Shown piece after piece: positions 44,170 to 56,296 of a stretch of DNA of 64,000 nt (positions are counted from its first letter, which is position 1; every line of letters begins with the position of its first letter). The notes beneath the pieces are model-generated. The model saw only the letters and a program-made list of their open reading frames with translations, was not told where the DNA came from and did not search any database. Source of the DNA: Pseudomonadota bacterium (GTDB lineage: Bacteria > Pseudomonadota > Gammaproteobacteria > Pseudomonadales > Oceanobacteraceae); the NCBI GenBank assembly GCA_030145845.1, contig JAIXHJ010000006.1:168822-232821 (forward strand), written 5' to 3'. Made by a program: the position numbers and the translations under genes.

Positions 44170-44431
44170 AAAACAGCTTACACAGCAAAACCCACCATTC
44201 CTATGGAATGATGGTAATAATCCGGAAAGATGGGTGTGCGGGATAAGTCGTCATGGACTGATCATTGCTTAGCCATGGTCAGCTGTCAACCGGGCCATAG
44301 CCGGACTGACGCCCGCCTCACTGATTCCGCAGCAAACGGTTAACGTCTTTGGCCGGCGCAGAATCACAACGCACCTCTCAGAAGGTAATTCTGCGAGAAA
44401 CCTGAGCACTGCTGGTTTTCGTCTCAATGGG
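44170..44431. other. non-coding region after rnhB
   Basis: About 260 bp between rnhB and the P-loop gene's terminator. It contains a second hairpin (44184-44214) and a GGTAATTCTGCGAGAAACC stretch, but no convincing ORF. Nothing else is seen. Confidence 0.4.
44184..44214 (-). terminator. first terminator downstream of rnhB
   Basis: CCATCATTCC-ATA-GGAATGGTGG (one G-U pair) followed by GTTTTGC on the minus strand. Confidence 0.6.
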
Positions 44432-45052
44432 TTACTCGTCACCGGCCCCGCCCAGCAGGGCTTTGACCGGTGCATAGGTACGGCGGTGAATATCACAGGG
44501 CCCCAGCTCACGCAGCGCTTCCAGGTGTGCTTTGGTACCGTAGCCTTTGTGTTTGGCAAAGCCGTAGCCGGGGTACTGTTCATCGAGCTGCAGCATTTCC
44601 CGGTCGCGCTGTACTTTGGCCAGCACGGAGGCAGCGGAGATAGACGCCACCAGGCTGTCACCTTTGATAATGGTGGTGGTATCCAGTGCAGTCTGCGGGG
44701 CTTTGTTGCCGTCGATCAGGGCATGCTGACAGGGCAATTGCAGACCATCAATGGCGCGGCTCATGGCCAGCATGCGCGCGTTGAGAATATTAAGACGGTC
44801 AATCTCTTCCACCGTGGCACGGGCAATACAGAAATCGAGTGCTTTTTCGCGGATTTCATCGAACAGACGCTCGCGCTTTTTTTCGCTGAGCTTTTTCGAG
44901 TCATTAAGTTCTGCAATCGGGTTGGCCGGGTCGAGTATCACCGCTGCCGCTACCACGTCACCGCACAGCGGGCCGGCACCGGCTTCGTCCACACCACAGT
45001 AGGGAATGCCCTGCTCCAGCAGGGCAAATTCTGCTGCAATCAGCTCTGCCAT
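44432..45052 (-). CDS. rnhB: ribonuclease HII
   Basis: The 206-residue enzyme removes RNA from RNA-DNA hybrids, including single ribonucleotides. Asp22 and Glu23 in [12 protein letters not shown] start the active site, with further acidic residues in LIDGNK and the [18 protein letters not shown] segment typical of type 2 RNase H. The ATG overlaps the lpxB stop by one base (TAATG), so it is the last gene of the envelope operon. Confidence 0.95.
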   Translation of the reverse strand: MAELIAAEFALLEQGIPYCGVDEAGAGPLCGDVVAAAVILDPANPIAELNDSKKLSEKKRERLFDEIREKALDFCIARATVEEIDRLNILNARMLAMSRAIDGLQLPCQHALIDGNKAPQTALDTTTIIKGDSLVASISAASVLAKVQRDREMLQLDEQYPGYGFAKHKGYGTKAHLEALRELGPCDIHRRTYAPVKALLGGAGDE

Positions 45053-46188
45053 TAACGGGCGTCCAACAGTGCTGCAATGGCTTTGGCAGCTTCGTTATCG
45101 GCATCCCGCTTCAGCTGGCGGTGAATAAAGAGGAAGGTTTCATGCAGCTGGTGCATGGCGGCGGAATCTTCCAGCCGCACCAGCATGGCTTCTGCCAGGT
45201 GTTCCGCGGTGGCTTCATACTGAATATATTCCGGCACCACTTCGCGTCCGGCGAGCAGATTGGGCAGCGCCAGATAAGGCTGCGTCACCAGGTGTTTGAG
45301 AATGTGGTAAGTCAGGGGGGCAACGATATAGCTGACCACCATAGGCTTTTTCAGCAGCATGGCTTCCAGCGTAGCGGTGCCGGATGCCAGCAGTACGGCA
45401 TCAGCTGCCGTCATGCAGGTATGTGACTGACCGAGCACCACTTTTACCGGCAGGTTCACCGGATAGCTGGCCAGAATATCTTCAATCTGATTACGCCGTT
45501 CAACGGATGCGGCCGGAATAATAAACTGCAGATCATTGCGTTTATGCAGCATCAGTTCGGCCGTTTTAAGGAACAGATTCCCCAGCCGCTGCACTTCGCT
45601 GCCACGACTGCCGGGCATCAGACAGACCACCGGCCGGTTCACGTCCAGCTGCAGATCGTCACGTGCCGGACCAACCGGGGTTTCAAAGGCGATTTTATCG
45701 GCCAGGTGGTGACCGACAAATTTCACCGGCACTTCATGTTCTTCGTAAAAGCGGGCTTCAAACGGGAACAGCGTGAGCATCAGATCAACGGCGCGGGCCA
45801 CTTTGAAGACGCGTTTCTTGCGCCACGCCCACACGGACGGGCTGACGTAATGCGCAGTTTTAATACCGGCTTCACGCAGCTTTTCTTCCAGTGTCAGGTT
45901 AAAGTCCGGCGCATCAATGCCAATAAAGACATCCGGCGGATTCGCTTTCCAGCGTTTGATAAGATTACGGCGGACCTTAAGCAGCTCGAACAGACGGCCG
46001 AGCACTTCCACCAGCCCCATGACTGCAAGACGCTCCATGGGGACAAAACTGTGAAAACCCTGCGCCTGCATCAGCGGGCCACCAATGCCTTCGAATTCAG
46101 CATCCGGGTATATATTGCGCAGGGAGCGGATCAGGCCGGCACCGAGCATATCGCCCGAGGTTTCACCGGCAACAATAGCAATACGCAT
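45052..46188 (-). CDS. lpxB: lipid-A-disaccharide synthase
   Basis: The 378-residue GT19 glycosyltransferase joins UDP-2,3-diacylglucosamine to lipid X to form the lipid A disaccharide at the inner membrane. Signatures include [14 protein letters not shown] at the N-terminus, GIDAPDFNL and the [13 protein letters not shown] nucleotide-binding block. It starts immediately after the lpxA stop and overlaps rnhB by one base, so the three are cotranslated. Confidence 0.96.
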   Translation of the reverse strand: MRIAIVAGETSGDMLGAGLIRSLRNIYPDAEFEGIGGPLMQAQGFHSFVPMERLAVMGLVEVLGRLFELLKVRRNLIKRWKANPPDVFIGIDAPDFNLTLEEKLREAGIKTAHYVSPSVWAWRKKRVFKVARAVDLMLTLFPFEARFYEEHEVPVKFVGHHLADKIAFETPVGPARDDLQLDVNRPVVCLMPGSRGSEVQRLGNLFLKTAELMLHKRNDLQFIIPAASVERRNQIEDILASYPVNLPVKVVLGQSHTCMTAADAVLLASGTATLEAMLLKKPMVVSYIVAPLTYHILKHLVTQPYLALPNLLAGREVVPEYIQYEATAEHLAEAMLVRLEDSAAMHQLHETFLFIHRQLKRDADNEAAKAIAALLDAR

Positions 46189-46959
46189 TTATCGGATAAT
46201 GCCCCTTGTGGCCTGATTAAGGCTGTCCACCAGCAGGCGTACAGCATCATCCTGCGCCGCCACCGGGGTCAGTTCTTCCAGCGCTTCGGCCAGTGTCAGC
46301 CCCTGACGGTAAAGCGTTTTATAGGCTTTACGCACCAGCATAATACTGTCTTTGCTGAAACCACGGCGCTTCAGACCTTCGGCATTAATGCCGTGTGGTT
46401 CCGCCGGATAACCCAGCGCCATGACATAAGCCGGAATATCTTTCAGCACCACGGTACCTGCGCCACACATGGAGTGCGCGCCGATCATGCAGAACTGATG
46501 CACCTGAGTGGCACCGCCGAGAATAGCCCAGTCGCCGACTTTTACATGGCCTGCGACGTTGGTGTCATTCGCCATAATGCAGTTATCACCGATAATGCAA
46601 TCGTGGGCGATATGCACATTAACCATAAACAGGTTATGACTGCCGACGATGGTGGTGCCGTTGTCCTGCACTGTGCCACGGTGGAAGGTACAGGCTTCAC
46701 GGATCACGTTATTATCGCCGATGACCAGAGTGGTCGGCTCACCGGCGTATTTTTTATCCTGGCACTCTTCGCCGATACTGGCGAACTGAAAAATACGGTT
46801 GTCGCGGCCGATTTTCGTCGGGCCACGGACAACAACGTGCGGGCCAATAACAGTGCCGTCCCCGATTTCCACATCCGGGCCAATAATAGAAAACGGGCCA
46901 ATTTCTACATTGGCCCCGATTTTCGCAGACGGATCAACAATGGCTCTTGGGTCGATCAT
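46189..46959 (-). CDS. lpxA: UDP-N-acetylglucosamine acyltransferase
   Basis: The 256-residue left-handed beta-helix protein consists of hexapeptide repeats ([14 protein letters not shown] and so on) and a C-terminal helical part. The catalytic His is in HIAHD (116-120). It transfers 3-hydroxyacyl from ACP to UDP-GlcNAc, the first step of lipid A synthesis. Its ATG overlaps the fabZ stop (ATGA). Confidence 0.97.
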   Translation of the reverse strand: MIDPRAIVDPSAKIGANVEIGPFSIIGPDVEIGDGTVIGPHVVVRGPTKIGRDNRIFQFASIGEECQDKKYAGEPTTLVIGDNNVIREACTFHRGTVQDNGTTIVGSHNLFMVNVHIAHDCIIGDNCIMANDTNVAGHVKVGDWAILGGATQVHQFCMIGAHSMCGAGTVVLKDIPAYVMALGYPAEPHGINAEGLKRRGFSKDSIMLVRKAYKTLYRQGLTLAEALEELTPVAAQDDAVRLLVDSLNQATRGIIR

Positions 46960-47420
46960 GCTTGCTCCAGTTCGCGCTCCGCACAGGTTATTTCCGCCAT
47001 ACAGACTACTTCGTCATCGACCAGTGCACGGCAGTCGAATTTCCAGATACCACGGCGTCCGCTGAGGAAACGTGCTTCCAGAATAACCTGATCTCCCGGC
47101 ACAATCGGGCGCTTGAAGCGCACGTGATCGGCTCCGGCAAAGTAATACAGTGTGGTCGGTTTCTTATTCTCTCCCAGCATCGCAAACCCGAGCAGACCTG
47201 CGGCCTGTGCCATGGCTTCCAGCGTCAGTACGCCTGGCATGATCGGATGGCCGGGGAAATGACCATTAAAAAATTCTTCGTTGATGGTGACATTTTTCAG
47301 GACACGGATAACCGCGCCGTCTGCACCATCCAGATCAACCTCTTTGACCCGGTCAACCAACAGGAACGGATAACGATGTGGTAATAATTGTTGAATCTTC
47401 TGAATACTGTCCGCTGACAT
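46956..47420 (-). CDS. fabZ: 3-hydroxyacyl-ACP dehydratase
   Basis: The 154-residue hot-dog fold dehydratase has His54 in HFPGHP and Glu68 in LTLEAMAQ as catalytic residues. It removes water from 3-hydroxyacyl-ACP in fatty acid elongation and competes with LpxA/LpxD for the same acyl-ACP, which explains its place between lpxD and lpxA. Its ATG overlaps the lpxD stop (TGATG). Confidence 0.97.
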   Translation of the reverse strand: MSADSIQKIQQLLPHRYPFLLVDRVKEVDLDGADGAVIRVLKNVTINEEFFNGHFPGHPIMPGVLTLEAMAQAAGLLGFAMLGENKKPTTLYYFAGADHVRFKRPIVPGDQVILEARFLSGRRGIWKFDCRALVDDEVVCMAEITCAERELEQA

Positions 47421-48448
47421 CAGGCATCACCTTCTTGGCTTTTTTCTAACTGTTGCAGCCGTTTGGCCATAGAATCCAGTTGTCGGAAACGCACAGCATT
47501 ACGCCGCCATTCTTTCATCGGCATCTGTACTGTGGCGCTGGAATAAGCACCTGGCACAGTAATGGATTTACTGATCAGGGCCATTGCAGCCACATGAACG
47601 CCGTCACACAGAGTCAGATGTCCGGCAATACCCGCCGATCCGGCAATGGTGCAGTGCTTACCAATGGTCGTACTGCCTGCTATTCCGGCACATGCCGCGA
47701 TGGCCGTACCATCTCCGATCTTCACGTTATGTGCGATCTGAATCTGGTTATCCAGAATAACATTATTGCCGATGACGGTATTCCCCAGCGCGCCCCGGTC
47801 AATACAGGTATTCGCGCCGACTTCCACATCATCACCGATTCTGACACCACCAAGCTGGGCAATCTTATGCCAGTAGCCTTTATCCGGCGCAAAGCCGAAA
47901 CCGTCCGCCCCGATCACTGCTCCTGAGTGAATACGCACCCGCTCACCCAGTACCACATCATGGTACAGGGTAACGTTCGCGTTCAGAATGCAGTCTTTAC
48001 CCAGAACACAGTGTTCACTGATCACACTGCCGGCACCGATCTCACAGCCATCACCGATGTGACTGTTGTCACCGATCACAGCGTTGGCGCCGATTCTCAC
48101 GTTCTGCCCGATGTCAGCGGTTGCCGCAACAACTGCTGAGGGATGAATCCCGGCCGGGGTTACAGGGCGGTTATCAAACAACTGGGTGACCCGGGCAAAT
48201 GCCAGATAGGGATTGGCCAGAATCAGCGCTGCTGAGGGCACTTCCTCAGCCAGATCCGGGCTGATAATCACAGCCGCTGCCCGGGTGTCTGTCAGTTGTT
48301 TCCGGTAGCTGGGGTTAGCCAGAAAGCTGATTTCCGCCGCCGTTGCCTCTTTCAGGGTGTTGACCCCTGAAACCATCAGACTGCCGTCACCACGGAGCTC
48401 AGCTCCCAGATATCCGGCCAGCTCAGCCAGAGTTATTTGCTTGGTCAT
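47420..48448 (-). CDS. lpxD: UDP-3-O-acylglucosamine N-acyltransferase
   Basis: The 342-residue enzyme has an N-terminal uridine-binding domain, a long hexapeptide-repeat beta-helix (residues ~100-290) and a C-terminal helix of coiled-coil type ([12 protein letters not shown]). The catalytic His is in the [11 protein letters not shown] segment. It adds the second hydroxyacyl chain in lipid A synthesis. It starts 19 bp after the skp stop. Confidence 0.96.
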   Translation of the reverse strand: MTKQITLAELAGYLGAELRGDGSLMVSGVNTLKEATAAEISFLANPSYRKQLTDTRAAAVIISPDLAEEVPSAALILANPYLAFARVTQLFDNRPVTPAGIHPSAVVAATADIGQNVRIGANAVIGDNSHIGDGCEIGAGSVISEHCVLGKDCILNANVTLYHDVVLGERVRIHSGAVIGADGFGFAPDKGYWHKIAQLGGVRIGDDVEVGANTCIDRGALGNTVIGNNVILDNQIQIAHNVKIGDGTAIAACAGIAGSTTIGKHCTIAGSAGIAGHLTLCDGVHVAAMALISKSITVPGAYSSATVQMPMKEWRRNAVRFRQLDSMAKRLQQLEKSQEGDA

Positions 48449-48467
48449 GTATCAGAAACTACCTGCG

Positions 48468-48962
48468 TTACTTAGCGTTCAGGCGTTCCAACAACAACTT
48501 GGTCAGGTCAGCCTTAGGTGATGAATAAACCACAGCGCCGGCCTGAAGGACGACATCATAACCACCTTCATCAATGATTGCTTTAAGCAACTCTTCAAGA
48601 TTAGGCAACTGTGTTTGGAAAAATTCTCGCTTCCACTGCTGATCGGCTTTCTGAAGTTTGTTCGAATAAAACTTGTACTCAGTGGACGCCTGCTCGAAAT
48701 CGTTCTTGAGCTTACGCACTTCGTCTTCACTCATGACATCAGCGTCTTTACTCATTTTCTCCTGCAGGCCCTGCAGTTTGCCTTTCAGATCTGTCAGTTT
48801 ACTGAGATCGTCTTTGTTCTCGCCTTCAAATTTCTGTGCTGCGACTTTTGCTGCATCAGACAGGAACAGCGCCCGTTCCATATCCACAACCGCAACCTTG
48901 GTCTGCTCTGCGGCAGCCATATTTACAAACATGACTGTCATTACTGCGATTAACCAACGCAT
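48468..48962 (-). CDS. skp: periplasmic chaperone Skp (OmpH family)
   Basis: The 164-residue protein has a short signal peptide (cleavage after MAAA, about residue 18), a KVAVVDMERAL strand and then long charged helices (residues ~35-130) that form the tentacles of the trimeric chaperone. It holds unfolded outer-membrane proteins on their way to BamA, whose gene lies 30 bp upstream. Confidence 0.9.
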   Translation of the reverse strand: MRWLIAVMTVMFVNMAAAEQTKVAVVDMERALFLSDAAKVAAQKFEGENKDDLSKLTDLKGKLQGLQEKMSKDADVMSEDEVRKLKNDFEQASTEYKFYSNKLQKADQQWKREFFQTQLPNLEELLKAIIDEGGYDVVLQAGAVVYSSPKADLTKLLLERLNAK

Positions 48963-48992
48963 TCCAGGACTCCTTTTTCGTCGTTATAAGAA

Positions 48993-51551
48993 TTAAAACA
49001 CCTGACCCAGAGAAAACTCGAAGCCTTCTGTGTCATCACCACGCTGGTCATTCAGCGGGAATGAGTAAGTGAAGGTCAGAGGTCCGATAGCGGTGATCCA
49101 GGTCAGTCCGATACCGGTACTGTATCGTAACTCACCCAGATCGAAACCTTCATTACAGTACGGGTGTGTGGTGAGATCCGGCAGATCGGAATCTGACGGT
49201 ACGTAGCATTCACTGGTGAATGCATTACCCGCATCAAAGAAGACCAGACTGCGGACAGAACTGCGGTCTTCGATAAACGGCAGCGGGAAGATCAGCTCAA
49301 CACTGGCTTCAGCAAGTATATTGCCGCCGAGCGCGCGCGGATCGTCGAGCCAGTACGGAGCGCTGGCCACAGAACCTGAGTCATCGGTTTCGTAGACAGG
49401 CTTGTACTGATTGGGGTTACTGACACCAACGGCAGCGCCGTCTGCGTCAGTTTTGTAAACCACGGTTGGGGCGGAGTCGTCCACCACCGGACGACCAAGG
49501 TCGTCCAGCTCATAAACAATGTTACCGTCAGAATCGGTCTGCGCCACGCTGACCACTTCGTATTCAGGCAGCCCTTTCGGACCTAAACTGTTGCTGGTGT
49601 AACCACGCACTGAACCGATACCACCAGCACGGAAATTTTTGAAAAACGGCAGACGCTCGAGGTCACCGAAACCATCGCCATAACCCAGATCAGTACGCAG
49701 GCGGACACTCCACTCATCAGCCAGCGGGAAGTAGTAGTTAGCGGTATAGCCCAGCTTGAAGTAGGTCAGATCGCTGCCCGGCACAGACACATCCGCCGAC
49801 AGTTTATGCTCGGTACCGGCGGTCGGGAACATACCCCGGTTCAGGGTGTTATAGCGCCAATTCAGACCCAGGGTATATTCGTCAAACACATCCCCTTCCT
49901 GGTCCATAAAGTCGATAATTTCGCGCGGTACGGTACTGCCTTCAAACATCTCGGTATTCTGATAACCGACCGAGAACGACAACCGCTGACGGCGGGAAAT
50001 CGGGTAACCGAAGGTGACGTTACCGCCCATGGTATTGGTCTGGTAATCCGAGACGGTACTCAGGCTGGAATAGTCTGTTTCACGGTAGAACAGGTTAAAG
50101 CCACGGCTGACACCATCAATGGTGTAATACGGATTCAGGTAAGAGAAGTTATACGACTGCACGGTATCATTCTTCTGCACGCCCACCGACATCCGGTTAC
50201 CGGTACCGAAGAAGTTGTTCTGACTGATGCTGGCACCCAGAATCATACCGCTGCCACCGGCGTAACCAACGTTGAAATTCAGACTGCCGCTGAGCTGTTC
50301 TTCAACGCTGTAGTTAACGTCCACCTGGTCATCGGTACCGGGAACCGCCGGGGTTTCCACGTTAACTGTTTTGAAGAAACCGAGCTGATTGAGGCGGGTT
50401 TTACCGGCTTCAATCTTATCGGTGGATGCCCAGCCCCCTTCCATCTGCAGCATCTCACGGCGCAGAACTTCGTCCTGCGTGCTGTCATTACCGGAGAAGT
50501 TAATGCTGCGCACATAAGTGCGCTTGCCGGGCTCGACAAAGAAGGTGATATCGACCGTTTTGTCGTCATCATTGATTTTGGGAATACCATCCACCCGGGC
50601 AAAGGTGTAACCGTCATTGCCCAGCCGTTTCGACATCAGGTCGCTGCTCGCCGTAACCCGGCGGCGGGAGAAGGTATCACCGCTGCCGATCACGTACAGG
50701 CGGGTGAATTCGGCTTCTTCCAGCACCAGATTACCGGCCACCTTCATGTCCTTCACGCTATAGACATCGCCCTCGGTGACATTGATGGTGATGTACACAC
50801 CTTCTTTGTCCGGCGAAACCGAAACCTGAGTGGATTCAATATTGAAGCGGATATAACCGCGGTCGAGATACCAGGAACGCAGGGTCTCAAGATCGGCCGC
50901 CAGTTTTTCACGGCTGTATTTATCGTCGCTGGAATACCAGGACCAGAAATTCGTTGTCTGTAACTGAAACTGCTTCAGCAGCTCGTCATTATCAAAAGCC
51001 TTATTGCCAAGGATATTGATATGCTGAATGCTGGCAACACTGCCCTCATCGACATGGATTTTCAGCGCTACACGGTTACGTGGCAGACGCTCGACATCGG
51101 TTTCAATATTGGCGTCGTAACGGCCCTGTGCCACATACTGACGTTCAAGTTCGAGGGAAATCCGCTCCAGCGTGGAACGTTTGAACACCAGACCTTCCGC
51201 CAGCCCGGCCTGCTTCAGGCCATCCATCAGCATTTCGGTCTGAATGGCTTTGTTGCCGTCAATTTCAATACCGGTAATGGTCGGCAGCTCCACCAGCTGC
51301 AGCACCAGCACATTGCCGTCGCGGTACAGTTTTACATCGTTGAACAGCGCGGATTTAAACAACCGGCGGCTGGCCGCTACCAGGCTGTCACTGTCCACCT
51401 GATCGCCGACGTTAACAGGAAAGGCTTCAAACACGGTGCCTGCTGATACCCGCTGCAGACCTTCCAGCCTGATGTCTTCAACCGTAAAGGATTCAGCAGA
51501 AGCAACGGAAGACAGAACCCCCAGTAAAAGCGTAAACAGCAAAGAACGCAT
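48993..51551 (-). CDS. bamA: outer-membrane protein assembly factor BamA
   Basis: The 852-residue Omp85 protein has a signal peptide (to about ASA, residue 19), five POTRA domains (residues ~22-420) and a 16-strand C-terminal barrel ending in the usual C-terminal Phe (GQVF). The VRGY motif of loop 6 is at about residues 645-648. Between it and the DPRALGGN strand start the extracellular loop is about 80 residues, rich in Asp and Gly (TDSDG, TDADG, ETDDSG), clearly longer than in E. coli. It inserts beta-barrels into the outer membrane. Gene order rseP-bamA-skp-lpxD is classic. Confidence 0.95.
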   Translation of the reverse strand: MRSLLFTLLLGVLSSVASAESFTVEDIRLEGLQRVSAGTVFEAFPVNVGDQVDSDSLVAASRRLFKSALFNDVKLYRDGNVLVLQLVELPTITGIEIDGNKAIQTEMLMDGLKQAGLAEGLVFKRSTLERISLELERQYVAQGRYDANIETDVERLPRNRVALKIHVDEGSVASIQHINILGNKAFDNDELLKQFQLQTTNFWSWYSSDDKYSREKLAADLETLRSWYLDRGYIRFNIESTQVSVSPDKEGVYITINVTEGDVYSVKDMKVAGNLVLEEAEFTRLYVIGSGDTFSRRRVTASSDLMSKRLGNDGYTFARVDGIPKINDDDKTVDITFFVEPGKRTYVRSINFSGNDSTQDEVLRREMLQMEGGWASTDKIEAGKTRLNQLGFFKTVNVETPAVPGTDDQVDVNYSVEEQLSGSLNFNVGYAGGSGMILGASISQNNFFGTGNRMSVGVQKNDTVQSYNFSYLNPYYTIDGVSRGFNLFYRETDYSSLSTVSDYQTNTMGGNVTFGYPISRRQRLSFSVGYQNTEMFEGSTVPREIIDFMDQEGDVFDEYTLGLNWRYNTLNRGMFPTAGTEHKLSADVSVPGSDLTYFKLGYTANYYFPLADEWSVRLRTDLGYGDGFGDLERLPFFKNFRAGGIGSVRGYTSNSLGPKGLPEYEVVSVAQTDSDGNIVYELDDLGRPVVDDSAPTVVYKTDADGAAVGVSNPNQYKPVYETDDSGSVASAPYWLDDPRALGGNILAEASVELIFPLPFIEDRSSVRSLVFFDAGNAFTSECYVPSDSDLPDLTTHPYCNEGFDLGELRYSTGIGLTWITAIGPLTFTYSFPLNDQRGDDTEGFEFSLGQVF

Positions 51552-51581
51552 GAAAACAGTTATCCAGTCAGTCCGGCCTGA

Positions 51582-52922
51582 TTACAGCCGGCTTATATCA
51601 TTGTAAAAAGCTACCAGCATCAGGCTCAGCAGCAGGAACATACCAATACGAACAGCCATTTCCTGAACCTGATCCGGCAACGGCTTACCACGGATCAGTT
51701 CGGCGCTGTAAAACAGGATATGACCGCCGTCCAGCATCGGTACAGGCAACAGATTCAGCACCCCCAGCGACACGCTGAGCAGGGCCAGAAACGTGATGAA
51801 GGATTCCAGTCCGCCGGACGCTGAAGCGCCGGCTACTTTAGCAATGGTAATTGGGCCACTCAAGTTCTTTACAGACACATCACCCAATAACATTTTCCAC
51901 AGCGACTCGAGGGTAAAAACGATGTAATCACCGGTTTTAACAACCCCCTGCCAGAGTCCATCCAGCACGCCGACATGGCTGGTGCGCAGCCAGCTGGCCG
52001 GGATTTCCGGCATGGATACCGCGGCACCGACAAAGCCGGTTATGCTGCCATCGTCCTGTTCCTTACGCTCAGGCGTCAGGCTGATCTGCAGCGGTACGCC
52101 ATTGCGCTCCACATCCAGCGCCAGCGTCTGGCCAGCGGCCTCACGGACAATGGCCACCCACTGATACCAGTCGGCAATGCTTTCGCCATCAGAGCGCAGA
52201 ATATGGTCACCGGCTTTCAGCCCGGCGCGGTCGGCGGCGCCATCAGGCAGTACTTCGCCAATCACCGCCGGCAACTCAATATAGCGCTGCTCAATGCCCA
52301 GCCCGCGCAGCGGATCAGGGATCTCCTGCTGCGCCAGCCAGTCATTCACCTGAATACGGGCGCCACGCTGACCACCGGCTTCTGTCAGCAGCGTCAGCTG
52401 CAGATCGACGTCCTCGCCGATATAGCCCACCAGCTGCCAGTTCACATCCTGCCAGGTCGCCACCGGCTCACCATTGATAGCGGTAATCTCATCACCCGGC
52501 TGAATACCGGCCGCCGCTGCCGGAGAGCCGGCTTCCACACTGCCAACCACCGGCGCCATGCCAGTCGTGCCTGCCACAGCCAGCAGCCAGTAGGCGAGGA
52601 AAGCAAAGATGAAATTGGCGATCGGGCCGGCGGAGGCAATGGCAATGCGCTGCAGCGGACTTTTGCGGGTAAAGGCCTGATCAAGCAGATGATCCGGTAC
52701 CGGACCCTCACGCTCGTCGAGCATTTTCACATAGCCGCCCAGCGGAATCGGGGCAATGGCAAACTCAGTGCCCTGCTTATCGTGAAAAGACCAGAATGGC
52801 TTACCGAAGCCGACCGAAAAACGCAGCACTTTAACGCCACAACGGCGCGCTACCCAGAAATGGCCGTATTCATGAATAACCACCAGAATACTGATGGCAA
52901 TGATGAAATACAGAAGAGTCAC
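51582..52922 (-). CDS. rseP: site-2 intramembrane zinc protease RseP
   Basis: The 446-residue protein has the zinc site HEYGH at 17-21 in its first membrane helix and the third ligand region [11 protein letters not shown] near residue 395. Two PDZ domains lie between ([15 protein letters not shown] and [14 protein letters not shown]). It cleaves anti-sigma factors and leftover signal peptides within the inner membrane. Its start overlaps the dxr stop by 4 bp. Confidence 0.96.
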   Translation of the reverse strand: MTLLYFIIAISILVVIHEYGHFWVARRCGVKVLRFSVGFGKPFWSFHDKQGTEFAIAPIPLGGYVKMLDEREGPVPDHLLDQAFTRKSPLQRIAIASAGPIANFIFAFLAYWLLAVAGTTGMAPVVGSVEAGSPAAAAGIQPGDEITAINGEPVATWQDVNWQLVGYIGEDVDLQLTLLTEAGGQRGARIQVNDWLAQQEIPDPLRGLGIEQRYIELPAVIGEVLPDGAADRAGLKAGDHILRSDGESIADWYQWVAIVREAAGQTLALDVERNGVPLQISLTPERKEQDDGSITGFVGAAVSMPEIPASWLRTSHVGVLDGLWQGVVKTGDYIVFTLESLWKMLLGDVSVKNLSGPITIAKVAGASASGGLESFITFLALLSVSLGVLNLLPVPMLDGGHILFYSAELIRGKPLPDQVQEMAVRIGMFLLLSLMLVAFYNDISRL

Positions 52923-54121
52923 CCAAGATTCTCCGATGATCCGTCAGATGGTTGTTGAATCAGAGCCTCAGCGGCCTGCCGTGCCCAGGCATCAGCGGCG
53001 AGAATCTGCGCCAGTGCAGTCACGGGCTGAACCTCATGCTTCTTCATGACACGGGCAATCACACTTGGAATACCGGTAAAGGGAATTTGTTCCCGCAGAA
53101 AGGCCTCAACAGCAATCTCATTGGCGGCATTCAGCACCGCCGGCATGGTACCACCGGCACGGAAGGCCTCTCCGGCCAGCGCCAGACAGGGAAAGGTGCT
53201 GCTGTCCGGGCGTTCGAAACTGAGGGTAGCAATGGTAAACAGATCCAGCTCCCGCACGCCGGAGTCGATGCGCTCCGGCCATGCCATGCCATAGGCAATC
53301 GGGGTGCGCATATCCGGCTGCCCCAGCTGAGCAATCACCGAACCATCGGTGTACTGCACCATGGAATGAATCACGCTCTGCGGATGTACCACCACCTGAA
53401 TCTGATCCGGCTGGCAGTTAAACAGGAAACAGGCTTCAATCAGCTCCAGCCCTTTGTTCATCAGCGTGGCTGAGTCGACGGAAATTTTCTGCCCCATCGA
53501 CCAGTTGGGATGGGCAACCGCCTGCGCCGGGGTGACATCCTGCAGTTGCGCAAGGCGGCGGCCACGGAATGGCCCGCCGGACGCGGTGAGCAGAATACGG
53601 CTGATACCACAGCGGGCGAAATCACCATCATAGTGTTGCGGCAGGGACTGGAAAATCGCGTTGTGTTCGCTGTCGATCGGTAACAGTTCGGCACCGCCCT
53701 GCCTGACCGCCTGCATGAACAGCGGTCCGGCCATCACCAGACTTTCTTTATTGGCCAGCAGCACGCGTTTGCCGCTTTCCGCGGCTGCCAGGGTGGGCAG
53801 CAGGCCGGCCGCGCCGACAATGGCCGCCATCACCTGATCAACCGCCTCATGGGAGGCAATCATCGCCAGCGCGTCAGCGCCGGTCAGCACTTCGGTAGCG
53901 CAGCCGGATGGCAGCCGGCCAAGCAGCTCGGCGGCTGCCTGAGACTCGGCCATCACGGCATAAACAGGGGAAAATTCGACAATATCCTGCAGCATCTGCT
54001 CAACACTGCGTGCTGCACTGAGCGCAAACACCCGGTACTTCTGTGGATGGCGGCGCACCACATCCAGCGTACTCTGCCCGATGGAACCGGTTGAGCCCAG
54101 AACCGTCAGCTGTCTGATCAT
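52919..54121 (-). CDS. dxr: 1-deoxy-D-xylulose 5-phosphate reductoisomerase
   Basis: The 400-residue enzyme catalyses the NADPH-dependent second step of the MEP isoprenoid pathway. It shows the NADPH motif GSTGSIG (9-15), LLANKES and the metal-binding SEHNA region ([11 protein letters not shown]), followed by the conserved SGGPFRG loop. It overlaps cdsA and rseP by 4 bp on each side. Confidence 0.97.
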   Translation of the reverse strand: MIRQLTVLGSTGSIGQSTLDVVRRHPQKYRVFALSAARSVEQMLQDIVEFSPVYAVMAESQAAAELLGRLPSGCATEVLTGADALAMIASHEAVDQVMAAIVGAAGLLPTLAAAESGKRVLLANKESLVMAGPLFMQAVRQGGAELLPIDSEHNAIFQSLPQHYDGDFARCGISRILLTASGGPFRGRRLAQLQDVTPAQAVAHPNWSMGQKISVDSATLMNKGLELIEACFLFNCQPDQIQVVVHPQSVIHSMVQYTDGSVIAQLGQPDMRTPIAYGMAWPERIDSGVRELDLFTIATLSFERPDSSTFPCLALAGEAFRAGGTMPAVLNAANEIAVEAFLREQIPFTGIPSVIARVMKKHEVQPVTALAQILAADAWARQAAEALIQQPSDGSSENLG

Positions 54122-54963
54122 GCTGCCAGATTCCAGTCCAGAACCAGCATAAAGAATGCAAACACAGGCACCGCGGCAGCCATGCTGTCAATGCGGTCCA
54201 GTACACCGCCGTGGCCGGGTAACAGAGAAGAGCTGTCTTTGATGCCGCGGTGACGCTTCATCATGCTCTCCACCAGATCGCCGAGTACGGAAATCACCAT
54301 GGTCACGACGGTAATCGTCAGCAGACGCAGCGCGTCCTGCATATCCATCGGCTGTACCCAGTGATCCACACAGAGGCCGAAGATCAGTGCCACCAGCAGA
54401 GTGGTCACCAGACCGCCCCAGAAGCCGGCCCAGGATTTCCCCGGACTGACATGCGGTGCCAGCTTGGCTTTACCCCAGCGTTTACCGGCAAAGTAGGCAC
54501 CGGTGTCGGCTCCCCAGACAATCAGCATCACGTAGACAATCAGCAGCGAGCTGTGCGGCTGCTGTTTGAGGTGCATGAAACCGACCCACATCGGGATCAG
54601 CACACACAGCCCCAGCAGGGCGCGGATCGGCCGTGCGGCCCAGACTTCCGTACCACCCGGATACTGTTTCACCAGCGCAAAGGCGACTACCCACCAGAGC
54701 GCACCGACAGCCAGGTAATACACCAGGTATTCCCCGTGTATTTTCAGGAAACGGGCACTGATATACAGACAGAGGAACACCACGAAGGCGTAGAGGACAC
54801 GGCTCCAGTTACGCTGATAGCCGGCAATATTGGCCCATTCCCAGGCGCCGATGGTCGCAATGGCGGCAATAAAAATGGCGAACTGTTTAAGCGGCAGAAA
54901 AAAGATGCCGACAATCATCAGGGGAGCCAGCACCAGCGCTGTCAGTACGCGTTCCTTAAACAC
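54118..54963 (-). CDS. cdsA: phosphatidate cytidylyltransferase
   Basis: The 281-residue polytopic inner-membrane protein ends with the CDP-diglyceride synthetase signature ([17 protein letters not shown]...[11 protein letters not shown], about residues 225-260). It makes CDP-diacylglycerol from phosphatidate and CTP for all phospholipids. About eight hydrophobic segments precede it. It overlaps uppS by 8 bp. Confidence 0.95.
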   Translation of the reverse strand: MFKERVLTALVLAPLMIVGIFFLPLKQFAIFIAAIATIGAWEWANIAGYQRNWSRVLYAFVVFLCLYISARFLKIHGEYLVYYLAVGALWWVVAFALVKQYPGGTEVWAARPIRALLGLCVLIPMWVGFMHLKQQPHSSLLIVYVMLIVWGADTGAYFAGKRWGKAKLAPHVSPGKSWAGFWGGLVTTLLVALIFGLCVDHWVQPMDMQDALRLLTITVVTMVISVLGDLVESMMKRHRGIKDSSSLLPGHGGVLDRIDSMAAAVPVFAFFMLVLDWNLAA

Positions 54964-55723
54964 CTTGTTTTACTTCCTCTAGCTGGTCGTCTGTGCGGCC
55001 AAACCGGCGGGTGCGGTCAGCGAATGCAGTTAACGCCCGGGTATATTCTTCTTCTTTAAAATCCGGCCAGTATACATCGGAGAAATACAGTTCGGAGTAT
55101 GCGGTCTGCCACAACATGAAGTTGCTGATGCGCTGCTCGCCACCGGTACGGATCAGCAGATCCGGCGCCGGCAGATCACTCAGCCAGGTGTAACGGTGGA
55201 ACAGCTGCTCATCAATATCTTCCGGCTGCAGATTCCCCTGCTGTACCTGTTCGGCAATACGCCGTGCGGCCGAGGCTATATCCCACTGACCACCATAGTT
55301 GGCAGCAATCACCAGCGTCATACCGTCGTTACCGGCAGTCAGATCTTCTGCCTCACGGATCAGCTTCTGCAGCTTGTCAGAAAAACCGGACACATCTCCC
55401 ATGATACGCAGGCGGATGTTGTTGCGGTGCAGCTTGCGCACTTCCCGCTCCAGCGCCATAACAAACAGCTGCATAAGCGCACTGACTTCTGCCGCCGGGC
55501 GGCGCCAGTTCTCGCTGCTGAAGGCAAACAGGGTCAGTACTTCGATGCCCTGACGGGCAGAAGTCTGTACCACGGCACGTACCGCTTCCACCCCCGCTTT
55601 ATGGCCGGCGACACCCGGCATAAAGCGGCGCTTGGCCCAGCGGTTATTACCATCCATGATAATCGCTACGTGGCGCGGAACCTGTCCGCAGGCAGCCAGG
55701 CTATCGTCAATACTGGTCGACAT
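54956..55723 (-). CDS. uppS: undecaprenyl diphosphate synthase
   Basis: The 255-residue cis-prenyltransferase has the catalytic Asp24 in IIMDGNNRWAK and the RTGGEQRISNF motif near the C-terminus. It builds the C55 lipid carrier for peptidoglycan and O-antigen from IPP supplied by the MEP pathway. It is encoded 13 bp after frr and overlaps cdsA. Confidence 0.96.
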   Translation of the reverse strand: MSTSIDDSLAACGQVPRHVAIIMDGNNRWAKRRFMPGVAGHKAGVEAVRAVVQTSARQGIEVLTLFAFSSENWRRPAAEVSALMQLFVMALEREVRKLHRNNIRLRIMGDVSGFSDKLQKLIREAEDLTAGNDGMTLVIAANYGGQWDIASAARRIAEQVQQGNLQPEDIDEQLFHRYTWLSDLPAPDLLIRTGGEQRISNFMLWQTAYSELYFSDVYWPDFKEEEYTRALTAFADRTRRFGRTDDQLEEVKQGV

Positions 55724-55736
55724 ATAAGCGGTCCGC

Positions 55737-56294
55737 TTACACCTGCATCAGATCTTTTTCTTTCACTGCCAGCAGACCATCGACGTCGGCGATGAATTTG
55801 TCGGTCAGTTTCTGGATCTGATCTTCCGCCTGACGCTGCTCATCTTCAGAGATTTCTTTCTCTTTCTGCAGGTCTTTGATGCTGCTGTTGGCATCACGAC
55901 GGATATTGCGGATGGAAACACGGCCTTTTTCGGCTTCAGCACGGGCCTGTTTGATGTAGTCTTTACGGGTTTCTTCGGTCAGCGCCGGCATCGGCAGACG
56001 GATGGTATCGCCGTTGGTGGCCGGGTTCAGACCCAGATCGGATTTGAGAATCGCCTTCTCAATCGCCGGCACCAGGTTTTTTTCCCATGGGTTGATCGCC
56101 AGCGCACGGCCGTCTTCAACGATCACGTTAGCCACCTGATTAATCGGGGTCGGTGTGCCGTAATAGTCCACCATGACATTATCCAGAATCGCCGGATTGG
56201 CGCGGCCGGTACGAACCCGTTTGAAGGCTTCCACCAGCGCATGCAGGCTTTTGTTCATGCGCTCTTCTGCATCTTTCTGAATATCGTTAATCAT
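55737..56294 (-). CDS. frr: ribosome recycling factor
   Basis: The 185-residue, tRNA-shaped factor starts with [24 protein letters not shown] and shows the conserved [12 protein letters not shown] segment. Together with EF-G it splits ribosomes after termination. It begins just after the pyrH stop. Confidence 0.97.
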   Translation of the reverse strand: MINDIQKDAEERMNKSLHALVEAFKRVRTGRANPAILDNVMVDYYGTPTPINQVANVIVEDGRALAINPWEKNLVPAIEKAILKSDLGLNPATNGDTIRLPMPALTEETRKDYIKQARAEAEKGRVSIRNIRRDANSSIKDLQKEKEISEDEQRQAEDQIQKLTDKFIADVDGLLAVKEKDLMQV

Positions 56295-56296
56295 CG

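Noticed and set aside
45544..47091. 515-codon open frame antisense to lpxB and lpxA
   Set aside because: Mirror of well-identified genes; composition is His/Thr/Gln-rich as expected for antisense frames and no family match is seen.
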